Assembly: GCF_022835675.1 (NCBI RefSeq)
Contig: NZ_BQUT01000005.1
Location: 867,571-931,570 of the forward strand
Direction: 5' to 3'
DNA: 64,000 nucleotides
DNA from: Companilactobacillus sp. RD055328
GTDB lineage: Bacteria; Bacillota; Bacilli; Lactobacillales; Lactobacillaceae
The notes beneath the pieces were generated by a model. The model searched no databases. It worked only from the letters and a program-made list of their open reading frames with translations, and was not told the origin of the DNA. This document shows, one piece after another, positions 35,019 through 44,604 of this stretch (within the stretch, counting starts at the first letter, position 1; each line of letters opens with the position of its first letter). A program made the position numbers and the translations under genes.

Positions 35019-37364
35019 ATGACAGATTATTCAAGTAAAGAATATTTGGCAAAAGTTGATGCTTACTGGCGTGCAACAGATTACGTTTCAGTTGGTCAAT
35101 TATATTTAAAAGACAACCCTCTTTTAACTAGAGAAGTTGTTAAAGATGACGTTAAAGTTCATCCAATTGGACACTGGGGAACAATCTCAGGTCAAAACTT
35201 AATTTATGCTCACTTGAACCGTTTAATCAACAAATACGATTTAAACATGTTCTACGTAGAAGGCCCTGGTCACGGTGGTCAAGTTATGGTTTCTAACTCA
35301 TACCTTGATGGTAGTTATACAGAACTTTACCCAGAAATAACACAAGACGTTGAAGGTATGAAGAAATTGTTCAAACAATTCTCATTCCCAGGTGGTATCG
35401 CTTCTCATGCTGCTCCTGAAACACCTGGTTCAATTCACGAAGGTGGAGAATTAGGTTACTCATTATCACACGGTGTTGGTGCTATCTTTGATAACCCAGA
35501 CCAAATCGCTGCAGTTGTTGTTGGTGATGGTGAATCAGAAACTGGTCCATTGGCTGGTTCATGGTTCTCAAACACATTCATCAACCCTGTAACTGATGGT
35601 GCTGTACTTCCAATCCTTGATCTTAACGGATTCAAGATTTCTAACCCAACAATTCTTTCAAGAAAAACTGACGAAGAATTGACTCAATACTTTGAAGGTA
35701 TGGGTTGGGATCCAATGTTCTTCGACGTTACAAAAGAAGCTGACTACCATGCTAAAATGGCAGAAGTTTTTGATGCAGCTATCGAAAAAATTCAAGCAAT
35801 TCAAAAAGATGCACGTGCTAAAGGTGCTGACAACGTTGAAATGCCTCATTGGCCAGTTGTTATTGCTCGTATTCCTAAGGGTTACAACGGTCCTAAGGAA
35901 TGGGATGGTGTTCCTATTGAAAACTCATTCCGTGCTCACCAAGTGCCAATTCCTGTAGACCAAAACCACATGGAACATGTTGACAAATTGGTTGAATGGT
36001 TGAAATCATACCGTCCAGAAGAATTATTCGACGAAAACGGTAAATTGATCCCTGAACTAGCTGAAATGGCACCTAAGGGTGACAAACGTATGTCAATGAA
36101 CCCTATCACTAATGGTGGTGTGGATCCTAAAGCTCTTGACTTACCAGATGAAACTAGTTACGAACTTAAATTTGATCGTCCAGGTACATTGATGGCCCAA
36201 GACATGATCGAATTAGGTAAATACCTACGTGATACAATCAAAAACAACCCTACTAACTTCAGAATGTTCGGTCCTGACGAAACAATGTCAAACCGTCTAG
36301 GCGCTATGTTTGAAGAAACAAACCGTCAATGGTTAGAAGGAATTAAAGAACCAAATGATCAATTCTTAGCAGCTAACGGTCGTATTCTTGATTCACAATT
36401 ATCAGAACACCAAGCTGAAGGTTGGTTAGAAGGATATACATTGACAGGACGTCGTGGAATCTTCGCTTCATACGAATCATTCCTACGCGTTGTTGACTCA
36501 ATGCTTACACAACACTTCAAGTGGTTGAGAAAAGCCGTAGAACAAAACTGGAGAAAAGATTACCCATCTCTTAACATTATGGCTACATCAACAGCTTTCC
36601 AACAAGATCACAATGGTTACACTCACCAAGATCCAGGTATCATCACTCACTTAGCTGAAAAGAAACCTGAATTCATCCGTCAATACTTCCCAGCAGATAC
36701 TAACTCATTGTTAGCTGTTATGCCTCAAGTATTGTCAGACTTCAACAAGATTAACTTAGTTGTTACATCAAAACACCCAAGAAACCAATTCTACTCAATG
36801 GACGAAGCAAAAGTCCTTGTAAAAGATGGATTGAAGATTATTGATTGGGCATCTGACGAAGGTGAACCAGACGTTGTTATTGCAGCAGCTGGTACAGAAC
36901 CTAACTTGGAATCACTTGCAGCTATCAAGATCTTGAGAGAACAACTACCTGAACTTAAGATTAGATTCATCAACGTTGTTGATCTATTGAAACTACGTTC
37001 ACCAAAAGTTGATCCTCGTGGACTATCAGATGAAGAATTCAACAAATACTTCACAACTGACAAACCAGTACTATTCGCATTCCACGGCTTTGAAGGATTC
37101 ATCAAAGATATCTTCTTCGACCGTGACAACCATAACTTAAGTGTTCATGGTTACCGCGAAAACGGTGATATCACTACACCATTTGATATGCGTGTTCTTA
37201 ACGAAATGGACAGATTCCATATTGCCGAAGACGTTGCTGTTTCAGTAATGGGCGACAAAGCATCTGACTTTGCAGACGCTATGGAAGCTAAAGTTGACGA
37301 ACATAACAAGTACATCAGAGAATTTGGTGATGACCTACCAGAAGTTACTAACTGGACATGGTAA
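35019..37364 (+). CDS. xfp: Xylulose-5-phosphate/fructose-6-phosphate phosphoketolase
   Basis: A 781-residue thiamine-diphosphate enzyme, close to the family's usual 790. It cleaves xylulose 5-phosphate to acetyl phosphate and glyceraldehyde 3-phosphate. Visible signatures: [43 protein letters not shown] and the diphosphate-binding [16 protein letters not shown]-terminal [13 protein letters not shown] lies near residue 530. Codon use is strongly biased to the preferred set, as in highly expressed genes. It is likely controlled by the adjacent GntR regulator and links to the gluconate genes 7 kb away. Confidence 0.96.
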   Translation: MTDYSSKEYLAKVDAYWRATDYVSVGQLYLKDNPLLTREVVKDDVKVHPIGHWGTISGQNLIYAHLNRLINKYDLNMFYVEGPGHGGQVMVSNSYLDGSYTELYPEITQDVEGMKKLFKQFSFPGGIASHAAPETPGSIHEGGELGYSLSHGVGAIFDNPDQIAAVVVGDGESETGPLAGSWFSNTFINPVTDGAVLPILDLNGFKISNPTILSRKTDEELTQYFEGMGWDPMFFDVTKEADYHAKMAEVFDAAIEKIQAIQKDARAKGADNVEMPHWPVVIARIPKGYNGPKEWDGVPIENSFRAHQVPIPVDQNHMEHVDKLVEWLKSYRPEELFDENGKLIPELAEMAPKGDKRMSMNPITNGGVDPKALDLPDETSYELKFDRPGTLMAQDMIELGKYLRDTIKNNPTNFRMFGPDETMSNRLGAMFEETNRQWLEGIKEPNDQFLAANGRILDSQLSEHQAEGWLEGYTLTGRRGIFASYESFLRVVDSMLTQHFKWLRKAVEQNWRKDYPSLNIMATSTAFQQDHNGYTHQDPGIITHLAEKKPEFIRQYFPADTNSLLAVMPQVLSDFNKINLVVTSKHPRNQFYSMDEAKVLVKDGLKIIDWASDEGEPDVVIAAAGTEPNLESLAAIKILREQLPELKIRFINVVDLLKLRSPKVDPRGLSDEEFNKYFTTDKPVLFAFHGFEGFIKDIFFDRDNHNLSVHGYRENGDITTPFDMRVLNEMDRFHIAEDVAVSVMGDKASDFADAMEAKVDEHNKYIREFGDDLPEVTNWTW

Positions 37365-37401
37365 TCTAAAATCATTCAACCTGAGTATTAGATATATAAA
37401 T

Positions 37402-37434
37402 AAAAAACCTCGACAATTATGTCGAGGTTTTTTT
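37402..37434 (+). terminator. xfp terminator
   Basis: Perfect stem AAAAAACCTCGACA / TGTCGAGGTTTTTTT with ATTA loop. Confidence 0.9.
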
Positions 37435-37503
37435 GTGCATTTGCATTAAAAACATACTTATATGATAATGACATCAAACATCAATAGAAAGTAACCAATA
37501 ATA

Positions 37504-38382
37504 ATGAAATCCAATAAACAAAAACTTAACATCATTGTTTTAACTATTACACTTATCATTGTGGCATACACTGCGGGCTATAATTATCATACCAATACAG
37601 TAGAAGCACAACGCCAAGAACACGTTAAACAAGATGATGTAAAAAAAGAAATTGCAAAAATTAATAAAACATACAAAAATGATGACAAATTAACGACCGA
37701 TGAACGAATTGATCGTATTAAAAATCTCAGCAAAGATAAGTCTGCATATAGAAGTAAGATGAATGCCTACGATGAAGTGATTAGTTTTTATAATCATAAA
37801 ATCAAAAGCCTTCGTGCTCCTATTATTAAAGAAAACAAAAAAGTTTATTCTAAATTAAATTTGAAGACAAAAGAAATTAAAAAGCTAGATATTTCACAAG
37901 TAGAAGAATCAAAAAAATCTCTTACTGATTTAATTAGTACCGTCAAAAGTCAAAAGACTGTAGTATATGAAGGTGATACTAAAGCTTTTATTAAAAAAAT
38001 AACTAAATTAGAAAAGAAATATCAAGCTCGATTAGATGATCTAAAAGTAGACGACACAAACGACTACTATAGTGATTATGCTGGTACAGAAACAACAAAT
38101 ACCGAAGCTTCATCATCTAATGATTCAAGTTATACCGGTTCTTATAGTAATGGTGGTGGATACGGTTATTCAAACGGAGCCTCTAACAATTCAAACAGTG
38201 GTAGTGGTGGTGGTTCGAACACTTACAACCCAGGTGACAATTCTGGTACTGGCAATGGTACTGACTCAGGTTCTAATAATGGTGAAAACAATGATACTGG
38301 ATCTGGCGACGATACAGGTTCTACTCCCGGTGATGACGGTAGCGATAATCCTGGTGAAGACAACGGCGTAGTTCCAATTTAA
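37504..38382 (+). CDS. Membrane-anchored or secreted protein with acidic Gly/Ser/Asn tail
   Basis: A 292-residue protein with a single N-terminal hydrophobic segment (about residues 9-27) acting as signal or anchor. Residues 30-185 are charged and helical, probably coiled coil; residues 186-292 are low complexity with repeated GSG, NNG, DDG and TGS. There is no LPXTG. I recognise no family. The C-terminal tail could be a flexible stalk or a site of glycosylation. It is monocistronic and ends at a terminator. Confidence 0.7.
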   Translation: MKSNKQKLNIIVLTITLIIVAYTAGYNYHTNTVEAQRQEHVKQDDVKKEIAKINKTYKNDDKLTTDERIDRIKNLSKDKSAYRSKMNAYDEVISFYNHKIKSLRAPIIKENKKVYSKLNLKTKEIKKLDISQVEESKKSLTDLISTVKSQKTVVYEGDTKAFIKKITKLEKKYQARLDDLKVDDTNDYYSDYAGTETTNTEASSSNDSSYTGSYSNGGGYGYSNGASNNSNSGSGGGSNTYNPGDNSGTGNGTDSGSNNGENNDTGSGDDTGSTPGDDGSDNPGEDNGVVPI

Positions 38383-38387
38383 TATAA

Positions 38388-38433
38388 ATAAACCCTCGAT
38401 ATGGATTTAATCCAATATCGAGGGTTATTTTTT
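38388..38433. terminator. Bidirectional terminator
   Basis: Long stem AAACCCTCGATAT with its complement around GGATTTAATCC, between convergent genes. Confidence 0.85.
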
Positions 38434-38772
38434 GAACAAAATTGTTTTATCACTTAATTCATATAAAACTCCTGAACTTAGAACTTTAAATATTTCTTCA
38501 TTAACTTCATTCTTTATTTTTGTCCCAGTTACTTTGAGCATACTTTTACTATCATCATAACTAATACTTCCCATAGAACTAAGTGGTTCTGCGTTGACGG
38601 ATGAAAACATTCCAGTAAAAAATTGTTTGAAGAGTCCGCTTTTTTTATTGGTCTTTTTAATAACTAAATTCACTTCAAAATTATCATATAAAGCATCTAC
38701 TGCCTTATCTGTTAAGACAAATTCTTCGTCGTCAGTGCTTATTAAATCTTGCAAACTACTAATCTTTTTCAT
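38425..38772 (-). CDS. Small hypothetical protein
   Basis: About 115 residues starting at MKKISSLQDLIS (38772, preceded by GAGGGGGAG); a TTG at 38787 is less likely. A DEEFVLTDKAVDALYDNF segment and a LYELSDKTILFKK end are visible. No signal peptide, cysteines or known domain. It follows a 55-residue membrane protein gene by 15 bases, forming a two-gene unit. Function unknown. Confidence 0.6.
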   Translation of the reverse strand: MKKISSLQDLISTDDEEFVLTDKAVDALYDNFEVNLVIKKTNKKSGLFKQFFTGMFSSVNAEPLSSMGSISYDDSKSMLKVTGTKIKNEVNEEIFKVLSSGVLYELSDKTILFKK

Positions 38773-38787
38773 CATTCTCCCCCTCAA

Positions 38788-38955
38788 TTACGCTAAATAC
38801 ATGATTCCGGGAATTAAATAAACAATTAAAATAACTAAAAAGAAAACTGAAATCCATAACCAAATTTTTGAACTACGAACTTTATATAATACAAAGAACA
38901 AAATAGTTGTTATAGCTATTAGAATAAGTCCTAAAACAAAAGTAATATGTGACAT
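38788..38955 (-). CDS. Small two-helix membrane protein
   Basis: A 55-residue ORF from the ATG at 38955: MSHITFVLGLILIAITTILF, a short basic linker VRSSKIW, and a second hydrophobic stretch ending in YLIPGIMYLA. It is too short for ordinary gene calls but codes for two clean helices. It probably forms an operon with the gene at 38425. Function unknown. Confidence 0.5.
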   Translation of the reverse strand: MSHITFVLGLILIAITTILFFVLYKVRSSKIWLWISVFFLVILIVYLIPGIMYLA

Positions 38956-38999
38956 GTAATTATCTCTTTTCTTATTGTATTTTTTTCAAAACAACTAGC

Positions 39000-39200
39000 T
39001 CACAATACAAATTTTTTCCATTTACGAATTTTAGTTTTGAAATTTGTAAACGGTGCTACGGTATTGATATGAATCCACTTATATAAAGGCCACTTCGCTT
39101 TTGTGGTTGCCCACTTCCGTTGTTCGGGTTCAAATAATTCTTTATCACTTAATGTTTCTATCCAAACACATAAATCATTAACCTTATTATTTAATCTCCC
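39000..39200 (-). pseudogene. C-terminal remnant of a ClbS/DfsB-like gene
   Basis: An open frame of about 66 codons without a usable start reads [20 protein letters not shown], then [20 protein letters not shown], then [17 protein letters not shown], and stops at 39000. This resembles the end of ClbS/DfsB (DUF1706) four-helix proteins. The N-terminal two thirds are missing and a stop precedes the fragment. The remaining part of the 38956-39319 gap holds only AT-rich DNA. Confidence 0.6.
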
Positions 39201-39319
39201 TTATAATAATTCACTATTCTTACTTAATATTATAATAGTACGTTTCATTTAACAAAATCATTAATTAGAACTACACTGAGATTGTACATAAATTAAAATT
39301 CAAATGGAGGATTTAAGCA

Positions 39320-39535
39320 ATGACTGATGTAGAAAAGACACTAACTTTAGACAAGAAAATGAACGAAGTTTTTGATTGGAGTGATGATACTACTCCTGTT
39401 CGCGACGCTTTGTGGAATCACTTCATGGAAAACAATAATAAAGATACTCTCAAAACTCTCGACGAAGTGAAGAAATACACAGAAATGCCTGATAATGAAG
39501 TTGCAGGTGCCGCTGAAAAATTACTTAAGAAATAA
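39320..39535 (+). CDS. Small hypothetical protein
   Basis: A 71-residue, acidic helical protein (MTDVEKTLTLDKKMNEVFDW...), with a perfect GGAGG ribosome site. It has PVRDALWNHFMENN and a C-terminal EVAGAAEKLLKK that could be a helix-turn-helix-like or ribosome-associated helix. No family recognised. Own terminator follows, so it is probably expressed. Confidence 0.65.
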   Translation: MTDVEKTLTLDKKMNEVFDWSDDTTPVRDALWNHFMENNNKDTLKTLDEVKKYTEMPDNEVAGAAEKLLKK

Positions 39536-39563
39536 AAAAAGTCGACTAACTAGTCGTCTTTTT
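39535..39563. terminator. Bidirectional terminator
   Basis: Stem AAAAAGTCGACTA / TAGTCGTCTTTTT with one mismatch, between convergent genes. Confidence 0.75.
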
Positions 39564-39565
39564 GT

Positions 39566-39970
39566 TTACTCTTTTTTAAAAATAAAAAGCTTACTGAATA
39601 CATAATTAATAATCACAATTATTACATTATCTATTAATTTCACAACTAAGCTATTACCGTCCATTAAAGTAATTCCGATATATAGAATTACGGCTTCTAC
39701 TCCTAATGAGAAGATTCTTGCAGCAAAAAAACTTGTGATTTCTTTGATAATAATCGATAGATCCCAGCTTTTCGAAGCAAAAACAAAGTACTTATTAGTG
39801 AGATATGCAAAAACAACAGACAAAAACCACGCGATTAAATTTGCAACTTGGTAGTTTAATGGCATAACTACTGTAAAAAATGCGTAAACAACGTAATTAA
39901 CAGCCGTTGTAGCAACTCCAAAAATAATATAATTAATTAATTCTTTATACTTAATGTACAAATTTTTCAT
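39566..39970 (-). CDS. GtrA family membrane protein
   Basis: A 134-residue, four-helix protein. INYIIFGVATTAVNYVVYAFF at the N-terminus and an AYLTNKYFVF motif are the GtrA signatures. GtrA proteins help flip or hand over polyprenyl-linked sugars for wall glycosylation. No glycosyltransferase lies beside it here. A GGGAATTTG ribosome site precedes the ATG. Confidence 0.85.
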   Translation of the reverse strand: MKNLYIKYKELINYIIFGVATTAVNYVVYAFFTVVMPLNYQVANLIAWFLSVVFAYLTNKYFVFASKSWDLSIIIKEITSFFAARIFSLGVEAVILYIGITLMDGNSLVVKLIDNVIIVIINYVFSKLFIFKKE

Positions 39971-40088
39971 AACAAATTCCCTTTTTATCTATGTATTCAC
40001 TAATCATACCAGTAATCTTATACCTCGATAAATTAAATTTTTTCTAATGAAATTCTTAAAATCTATTCTTTGCACACTTGCGATGTTG

Positions 40089-40094
40089 TATAAT
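40089..40094 (+). promoter_or_regulatory. -10 element of the YjeM-like permease
   Basis: Consensus TATAAT, 34 bases ahead of the start; a weak -35 (TTCTTT) lies 17 bases upstream. Confidence 0.5.
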
Positions 40095-40127
40095 GAATGA
40101 GTTATTTTATAAAGGAGAAATTTATTT

Positions 40128-41570
40128 ATGGAGAATACAGAAAGTTCACGTAATCTGAGATGGTTTAATATTGCGTTAATTTCTTTTACTGCTGTTTGGG
40201 GACTCAATAATGTTATGAACAACTTTGCTCAACAAGGGCTAGTTGTTATCGTATCTTGGGTCTTAATGATGCTATTTTATTTTATTCCTTATACTTTGAT
40301 GGTTGGACAATTGGGATCAACTTTCCAAGACGCTGATGGTGGAGTTTCATCTTGGATGAAGAGTCTATCAACAAGTCGCCTAGCTTATTTTGCAGCTTGG
40401 ACTTATTGGATTGTTCACGTTCCTTACTTGGCACAAAAACCACAAACAATTCTGATCGGATTTAGTTGGTTATTCCAAAACAATGGTGATTTCGTTAACC
40501 AAACTCCTTCATATATTGTTCAAGGATTGAGTTTAGTACTATTCCTTGTCTTTGTTTGGATGGCCTCTCGTGGTGTTGCAACTCTTAATAGAATTGCTAG
40601 TATCGCAGGAACTGGTATGTTCATCATGTCAATGCTCTTCATCGTATTAGGCGTGACTGCTCCTTTCATTACAAACACACCTTTTGCTACAGCTAACATG
40701 AACCAAGTTAGCACATATATTCCGAAATTTAATTTTAACTATTTCACAACAATTTCAATGTTAGTTTTCGCCGTTGGTGGTGCTGAAAAAATATCACCAT
40801 ACGTTAACAAGACTAAGAATCCTTCAAGAGAATTCCCTCTTGGTATGATTATGTTAGCAATCATGGTTGCTATTTCAGCTATTATGGGATCATTTGCAAT
40901 GGGTATCTTATTTGATGCAAATAACATTCCTACTGATTTAATGGCTAATGGTGCCTATGAAGCTTTCCAAATGTTAGGTAACTATTTCCACATTGGTAAC
41001 TTACTTGTTTGGCTATTCGCTATCTCTAACGTTCTTACAAGTGCTGCTGCGTTAGCTATTTCAATTGATGCTCCATTACGTATCTTCCTGAACGATGCTG
41101 ATGATAATTACATTCCAAAAGCTCTATCATTTAAGAACTCACGTGATGTTGCCGTTAATGGTTACAAATTAACTGCTCTACTTGTATCAATCATTATCAT
41201 CGTTCCTGCTCTTGGTATCGGTGGAATGAACGACTTGTACACATGGTTAATGAACCTTAACTCAATTGTTATGCCTATGCGTTATCTATGGGTATTTGCA
41301 GCTTACATGTTATTACAAAAACAAATTAAGAACTTCAAGTCTGATTATGTTTTTGTTAAGAACCCTAAAGTTGGATTCATGTTTGGTCTTTGGTGTTTCC
41401 TATTCACTGCCTTTGCATGTATTCTAGGAACAGTTCCTAAGATGGATTACTCAGCTAACCCAACAACATGGTGGTTCCAACTTATCATGAATATTGCTAC
41501 ACCTCTTATCTTCATTGCGTTAGGATTCATCCTTCCAATGATTGCAAGACGTCAAAAGAAAACAGCTTAA
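40128..41570 (+). CDS. YjeM-like APC-superfamily amino acid transporter
   Basis: A 480-residue protein with 12-13 helices, resembling the YjeM/glutamate-GABA antiporter branch (N-terminal FTAVWGLNNVMNNFAQQG; VGGAEKISPYVNKTKNPSREFPLG in helix 6 region). Codon use is fairly biased, so expression may be high. AAAGGAG precedes the ATG. Substrate is unknown; acid-stress amino acid exchange is one possibility. Confidence 0.8.
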   Translation: MENTESSRNLRWFNIALISFTAVWGLNNVMNNFAQQGLVVIVSWVLMMLFYFIPYTLMVGQLGSTFQDADGGVSSWMKSLSTSRLAYFAAWTYWIVHVPYLAQKPQTILIGFSWLFQNNGDFVNQTPSYIVQGLSLVLFLVFVWMASRGVATLNRIASIAGTGMFIMSMLFIVLGVTAPFITNTPFATANMNQVSTYIPKFNFNYFTTISMLVFAVGGAEKISPYVNKTKNPSREFPLGMIMLAIMVAISAIMGSFAMGILFDANNIPTDLMANGAYEAFQMLGNYFHIGNLLVWLFAISNVLTSAAALAISIDAPLRIFLNDADDNYIPKALSFKNSRDVAVNGYKLTALLVSIIIIVPALGIGGMNDLYTWLMNLNSIVMPMRYLWVFAAYMLLQKQIKNFKSDYVFVKNPKVGFMFGLWCFLFTAFACILGTVPKMDYSANPTTWWFQLIMNIATPLIFIALGFILPMIARRQKKTA

Positions 41571-41578
41571 TACATAAT

Positions 41579-41608
41579 AAAAAGACCTCGCATTGCGAGG
41601 TCTTTTTT
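41579..41608. terminator. Bidirectional terminator
   Basis: Perfect stem AAAAAGACCTCGC / GCGAGGTCTTTTTT between the YjeM-like gene and convergent gntP. Confidence 0.92.
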
Positions 41609-41624
41609 GATTGACTAATATTTA

Positions 41625-42977
41625 TTACACTACCAAGCTCAAGGCTAAAACAATAACCAATCCAACTACGGAAATAATTGTTTCTAATACTGTCCAAGTT
41701 GATAATGTTTCTTTAACTGAAAGATCAAAGTATTCTTTGAACATCCAGAATCCAGCATCATTAACGTGTGATGCGGCTAAACTTCCGGCACCAATTGCTA
41801 GCACCATTAGTGATGGATCTACTCCAGCTGATTTCATAAGTGGTAATACTAATCCAGCGGCTGTAAGAGAAGCAACTGTGGCTGATCCTAAGGCAATTCT
41901 TAGAACAACTGCAATCAACCAACCTAGAATTAATGGAGACATGCTTACGCCACTAAATAGTTTAGTAACAGCATCACCAACTCCACCATCAATCAAGATT
42001 TGTTTGAATGCTCCACCACCACCAATTACTAGTAGTAACATGGCAATAGATTTAATAGCATCTTCTAAAGTCTTCATGATTTCTGGTGTTTGAATACGAC
42101 GAGCCCAGCCCATTGTATACATAGCTACAAATAATGAAATTGTCATTGAAATAGCGGGTGTACCGATGAAGGCAATAATACTATCTAAAGTTGATGGATT
42201 CTTTGGAAGTGCTCCACCGTTGAATGACATTTGATAAATAGTTGTAATTGCCATCAAAATTACAGGGAATAGTGATGTTAAAACACTAACACCAAATCCA
42301 GGTGTTTCTTCAAGTTTGAACTCTTTTTGTTTACCTAAGGCTTTTAGATTACCTTTACGATTAAATGCGTCAGGAACCAATTTACGCGCAACACGAGTGA
42401 ATATTGGTCCAGCTACAATAACTGAAGGGATTGCTACGATAATTCCGTATAGCAATACGTGACCAGCATTAGCACCTAATGCAGCTGTAATAGCTGTTGG
42501 TGCTGGATGTGGAGGTAAGAATCCGTGAGTTACTGATAAAGCAGCAGCCATTGGAATACCTAGATACAAAATAGGAACTCCGGCTTCCATTGCGATAGCA
42601 AAGACGATTGGTACTAATAAAACCATACCTACTTCAAAGAACAAGGCAATACCAATAATGAATGAAGCTAGAACAATCGCCATTTGAAGACGTTTCTTCC
42701 CGAATTTTTCAATCAAAGTATGTGATATACGGTAAGCACCACCGGCATCGGCAACTAAACGACCAAGCATAGCACCAAAACCAAATACAATTGAAAGTTC
42801 ACCCAATTGGCCACCAATACCTGCCTGAACACTGGTTGCTACATCAGGTAGCGGCATTCCTAAACCAATTCCGACAAGTATTGCAGTAATAACTAATGAT
42901 ACAAAAGTGTTAATTTTGAATTTAATAATCAAAACTAGTAGTAATATAATTCCCAACAATAATACTAATAAATCCAT
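41625..42977 (-). CDS. gntP: Gluconate:H+ symporter (GntP family)
   Basis: A 450-residue permease with about 12-14 helices and GntP signatures such as FGFGAMLGRLVADAGGAYRI, ITHGFLPPHPAPTAI (SVTHGFLPPHPAPTA in full), and IGAGSLAASHVNDAGFWM. It imports gluconate. It is separated from gntK by a terminator and preceded by a cre site, so it may be transcribed both by read-through and separately. Length is normal. Confidence 0.92.
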   Translation of the reverse strand: MDLLVLLLGIILLLVLIIKFKINTFVSLVITAILVGIGLGMPLPDVATSVQAGIGGQLGELSIVFGFGAMLGRLVADAGGAYRISHTLIEKFGKKRLQMAIVLASFIIGIALFFEVGMVLLVPIVFAIAMEAGVPILYLGIPMAAALSVTHGFLPPHPAPTAITAALGANAGHVLLYGIIVAIPSVIVAGPIFTRVARKLVPDAFNRKGNLKALGKQKEFKLEETPGFGVSVLTSLFPVILMAITTIYQMSFNGGALPKNPSTLDSIIAFIGTPAISMTISLFVAMYTMGWARRIQTPEIMKTLEDAIKSIAMLLLVIGGGGAFKQILIDGGVGDAVTKLFSGVSMSPLILGWLIAVVLRIALGSATVASLTAAGLVLPLMKSAGVDPSLMVLAIGAGSLAASHVNDAGFWMFKEYFDLSVKETLSTWTVLETIISVVGLVIVLALSLVV

Positions 42978-42999
42978 ATTTATTCTCCCATCGGCGCTA

Positions 43000-43013
43000 T
43001 GTCAGCGCTTGCA
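43000..43013. promoter_or_regulatory. cre site before gntP
   Basis: TGTCAGCGCTTGCA, one mismatch from the cre consensus, 23 bases upstream of the gntP start. On the minus strand it differs from the gnd cre at three positions. CcpA binding here would act as a roadblock. Confidence 0.65.
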
Positions 43014-43026
43014 TATGATATCTTAT

Positions 43027-43053
43027 AAAAACTCGCTATTGCGAGTCTTTTTT
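43027..43053 (-). terminator. Terminator between gntK and gntP
   Basis: Stem AAAAACTCGC / GCGAGTCTTTTTT with TATT loop, overlapping the gntK stop codon. Confidence 0.75.
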
Positions 43054-44589
43054 GTTCCCAATATGTTTACGCTGAAAATCAGCAATATCACTATAGTGGC
43101 TCCCCAATGATTTAGTAAGTCTAATCCAAATTGGTAATAATTCACGATATACTTCGAAATTATCTTCGTTTGGTTTGTGAACGTTAGTAACACCAATCAT
43201 ATTCTTAACTTCTGATAAATCATCAATATAACCTAAGCTATACATTCCAAGAACGGCAGCTCCTAAACATGAGCTTTCAAAACTCTCTGGAATAGTAACG
43301 TCTTGTTCGAATACATCAGCTAACATTTGACGCCATAATTCTGATTGAGCAAAACCACCAGTAGCTTGGATACTCTTAGGCTTACCAGCTACTCCTTCAA
43401 TCAATAGCATAACCATATATAAGTTATACACAATTCCTTCAAGAGCTGATCTAACCATGTGCGCTCTAGTATGTTGACGAGTAAGACCAAAGAATGATCC
43501 ACGAGCGTCAGCATCCCAAATTGGTGCACGTTCGCCACCTAAGTAAGGATGGAATAATAATCCATCAGAACCAGCTGGAATTGTACCAGCAATCTGCGTC
43601 AATAAATCATAACTAGAGATCTTCATTTGATCAGCAGTGATTTTTTCTGGTTCGAATAATTGATCACGAACCCAACGGAAAACAATTCCCCCATTATTAA
43701 CTGGTCCACCGACAACCCATTTGTCCTTAGTTAATGCATAACAGAATAATTTACCGTTAGGATCAACCATTGGTTTGTCGACAACCACACGTACCGCACC
43801 AGATGTACCAATAGTTACTGCTACAACACCAGGGTCAATAGCATTAACACCAAGATTTGAAAGAACTCCATCACTAGCACCAAAAACAAAAGGTGTATCC
43901 ATTGGAATGCTAGTAACTTTGCTAGTTGTCATGTTCATATTAGTAATCTGATCAGTTGGTTCTACAAGATCAGGCAACTGATCTCTTGTAATACCAGCAA
44001 CTTCAAGTGCTTGTTCATCCCAATCAAGATTAAAGATATTAAATAATCCTGTTGCTGAAGCAATTGAATATTCCATCTTATATTCTTGGAACATTCTGAA
44101 ATAGATATAAGTCTTAATATCTATGAACTTCTTAGTTTTATCAAACAAGTCTTTATGTTCATTACGTAACCAAATAATTTTTGATAAGGGTGACATTGGA
44201 TGAATTGGTGTTCCTGTATGAGAATAGATTTCTTGTCCAACGCCACTAGCTAATAATTCTTCACTATATTTAGCCGCTCTATTGTCAGCCCAAGTGATAA
44301 CTCTTGTTAATGGACGATCATTTTCATCCATCAAAATTAAACTATGCATAGCTGAAGAGAAGCTAACCCCTTTTAATTCCCCAGGCTTTACGTTACCTTT
44401 ACGCATTATTTGGAATAATGCATCTGTAACGGCATTAAAAATTTCTTCAGGATCTTCTTCTGCCATATCAGGAGTATCTTGATATAGTGGATATCCAATA
44501 TTAGCGTACGCTTGTACGTTTCCTTTTAAATCATATAAAACGGCTTTGGTACTTGTAGTACCAATATCAGCCCCAATAAAGTATTCCAT
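43036..44589 (-). CDS. gntK: Gluconokinase (FGGY family)
   Basis: A 517-residue FGGY carbohydrate kinase phosphorylating gluconate to 6-phosphogluconate. FGGY phosphate-binding motif GADIGTTSTKAVLYD is at the N-terminus; VTWADNRAA, GASDGVLSNLG and GGFAQSELWRQMLADVF are typical of the gluconokinase/xylulokinase branch. Gene order with gnd and gntP settles the substrate. It follows gnd by 15 bases, with AGGAGA as ribosome site. Confidence 0.93.
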   Translation of the reverse strand: MEYFIGADIGTTSTKAVLYDLKGNVQAYANIGYPLYQDTPDMAEEDPEEIFNAVTDALFQIMRKGNVKPGELKGVSFSSAMHSLILMDENDRPLTRVITWADNRAAKYSEELLASGVGQEIYSHTGTPIHPMSPLSKIIWLRNEHKDLFDKTKKFIDIKTYIYFRMFQEYKMEYSIASATGLFNIFNLDWDEQALEVAGITRDQLPDLVEPTDQITNMNMTTSKVTSIPMDTPFVFGASDGVLSNLGVNAIDPGVVAVTIGTSGAVRVVVDKPMVDPNGKLFCYALTKDKWVVGGPVNNGGIVFRWVRDQLFEPEKITADQMKISSYDLLTQIAGTIPAGSDGLLFHPYLGGERAPIWDADARGSFFGLTRQHTRAHMVRSALEGIVYNLYMVMLLIEGVAGKPKSIQATGGFAQSELWRQMLADVFEQDVTIPESFESSCLGAAVLGMYSLGYIDDLSEVKNMIGVTNVHKPNEDNFEVYRELLPIWIRLTKSLGSHYSDIADFQRKHIGNKKDSQ

Positions 44590-44604
44590 TACAAATATCT
44601 CCTA

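Noticed and set aside
38072-38371. Valine-rich ORF inside the low-complexity tail gene
   Set aside because: Frame artefact of the repetitive GGT/GAT codons of the real frame.
40004-40222. Minus-strand 72-codon ORF before the YjeM-like gene
   Set aside because: It overlaps the promoter and start of the permease and has no ribosome site or family resemblance.
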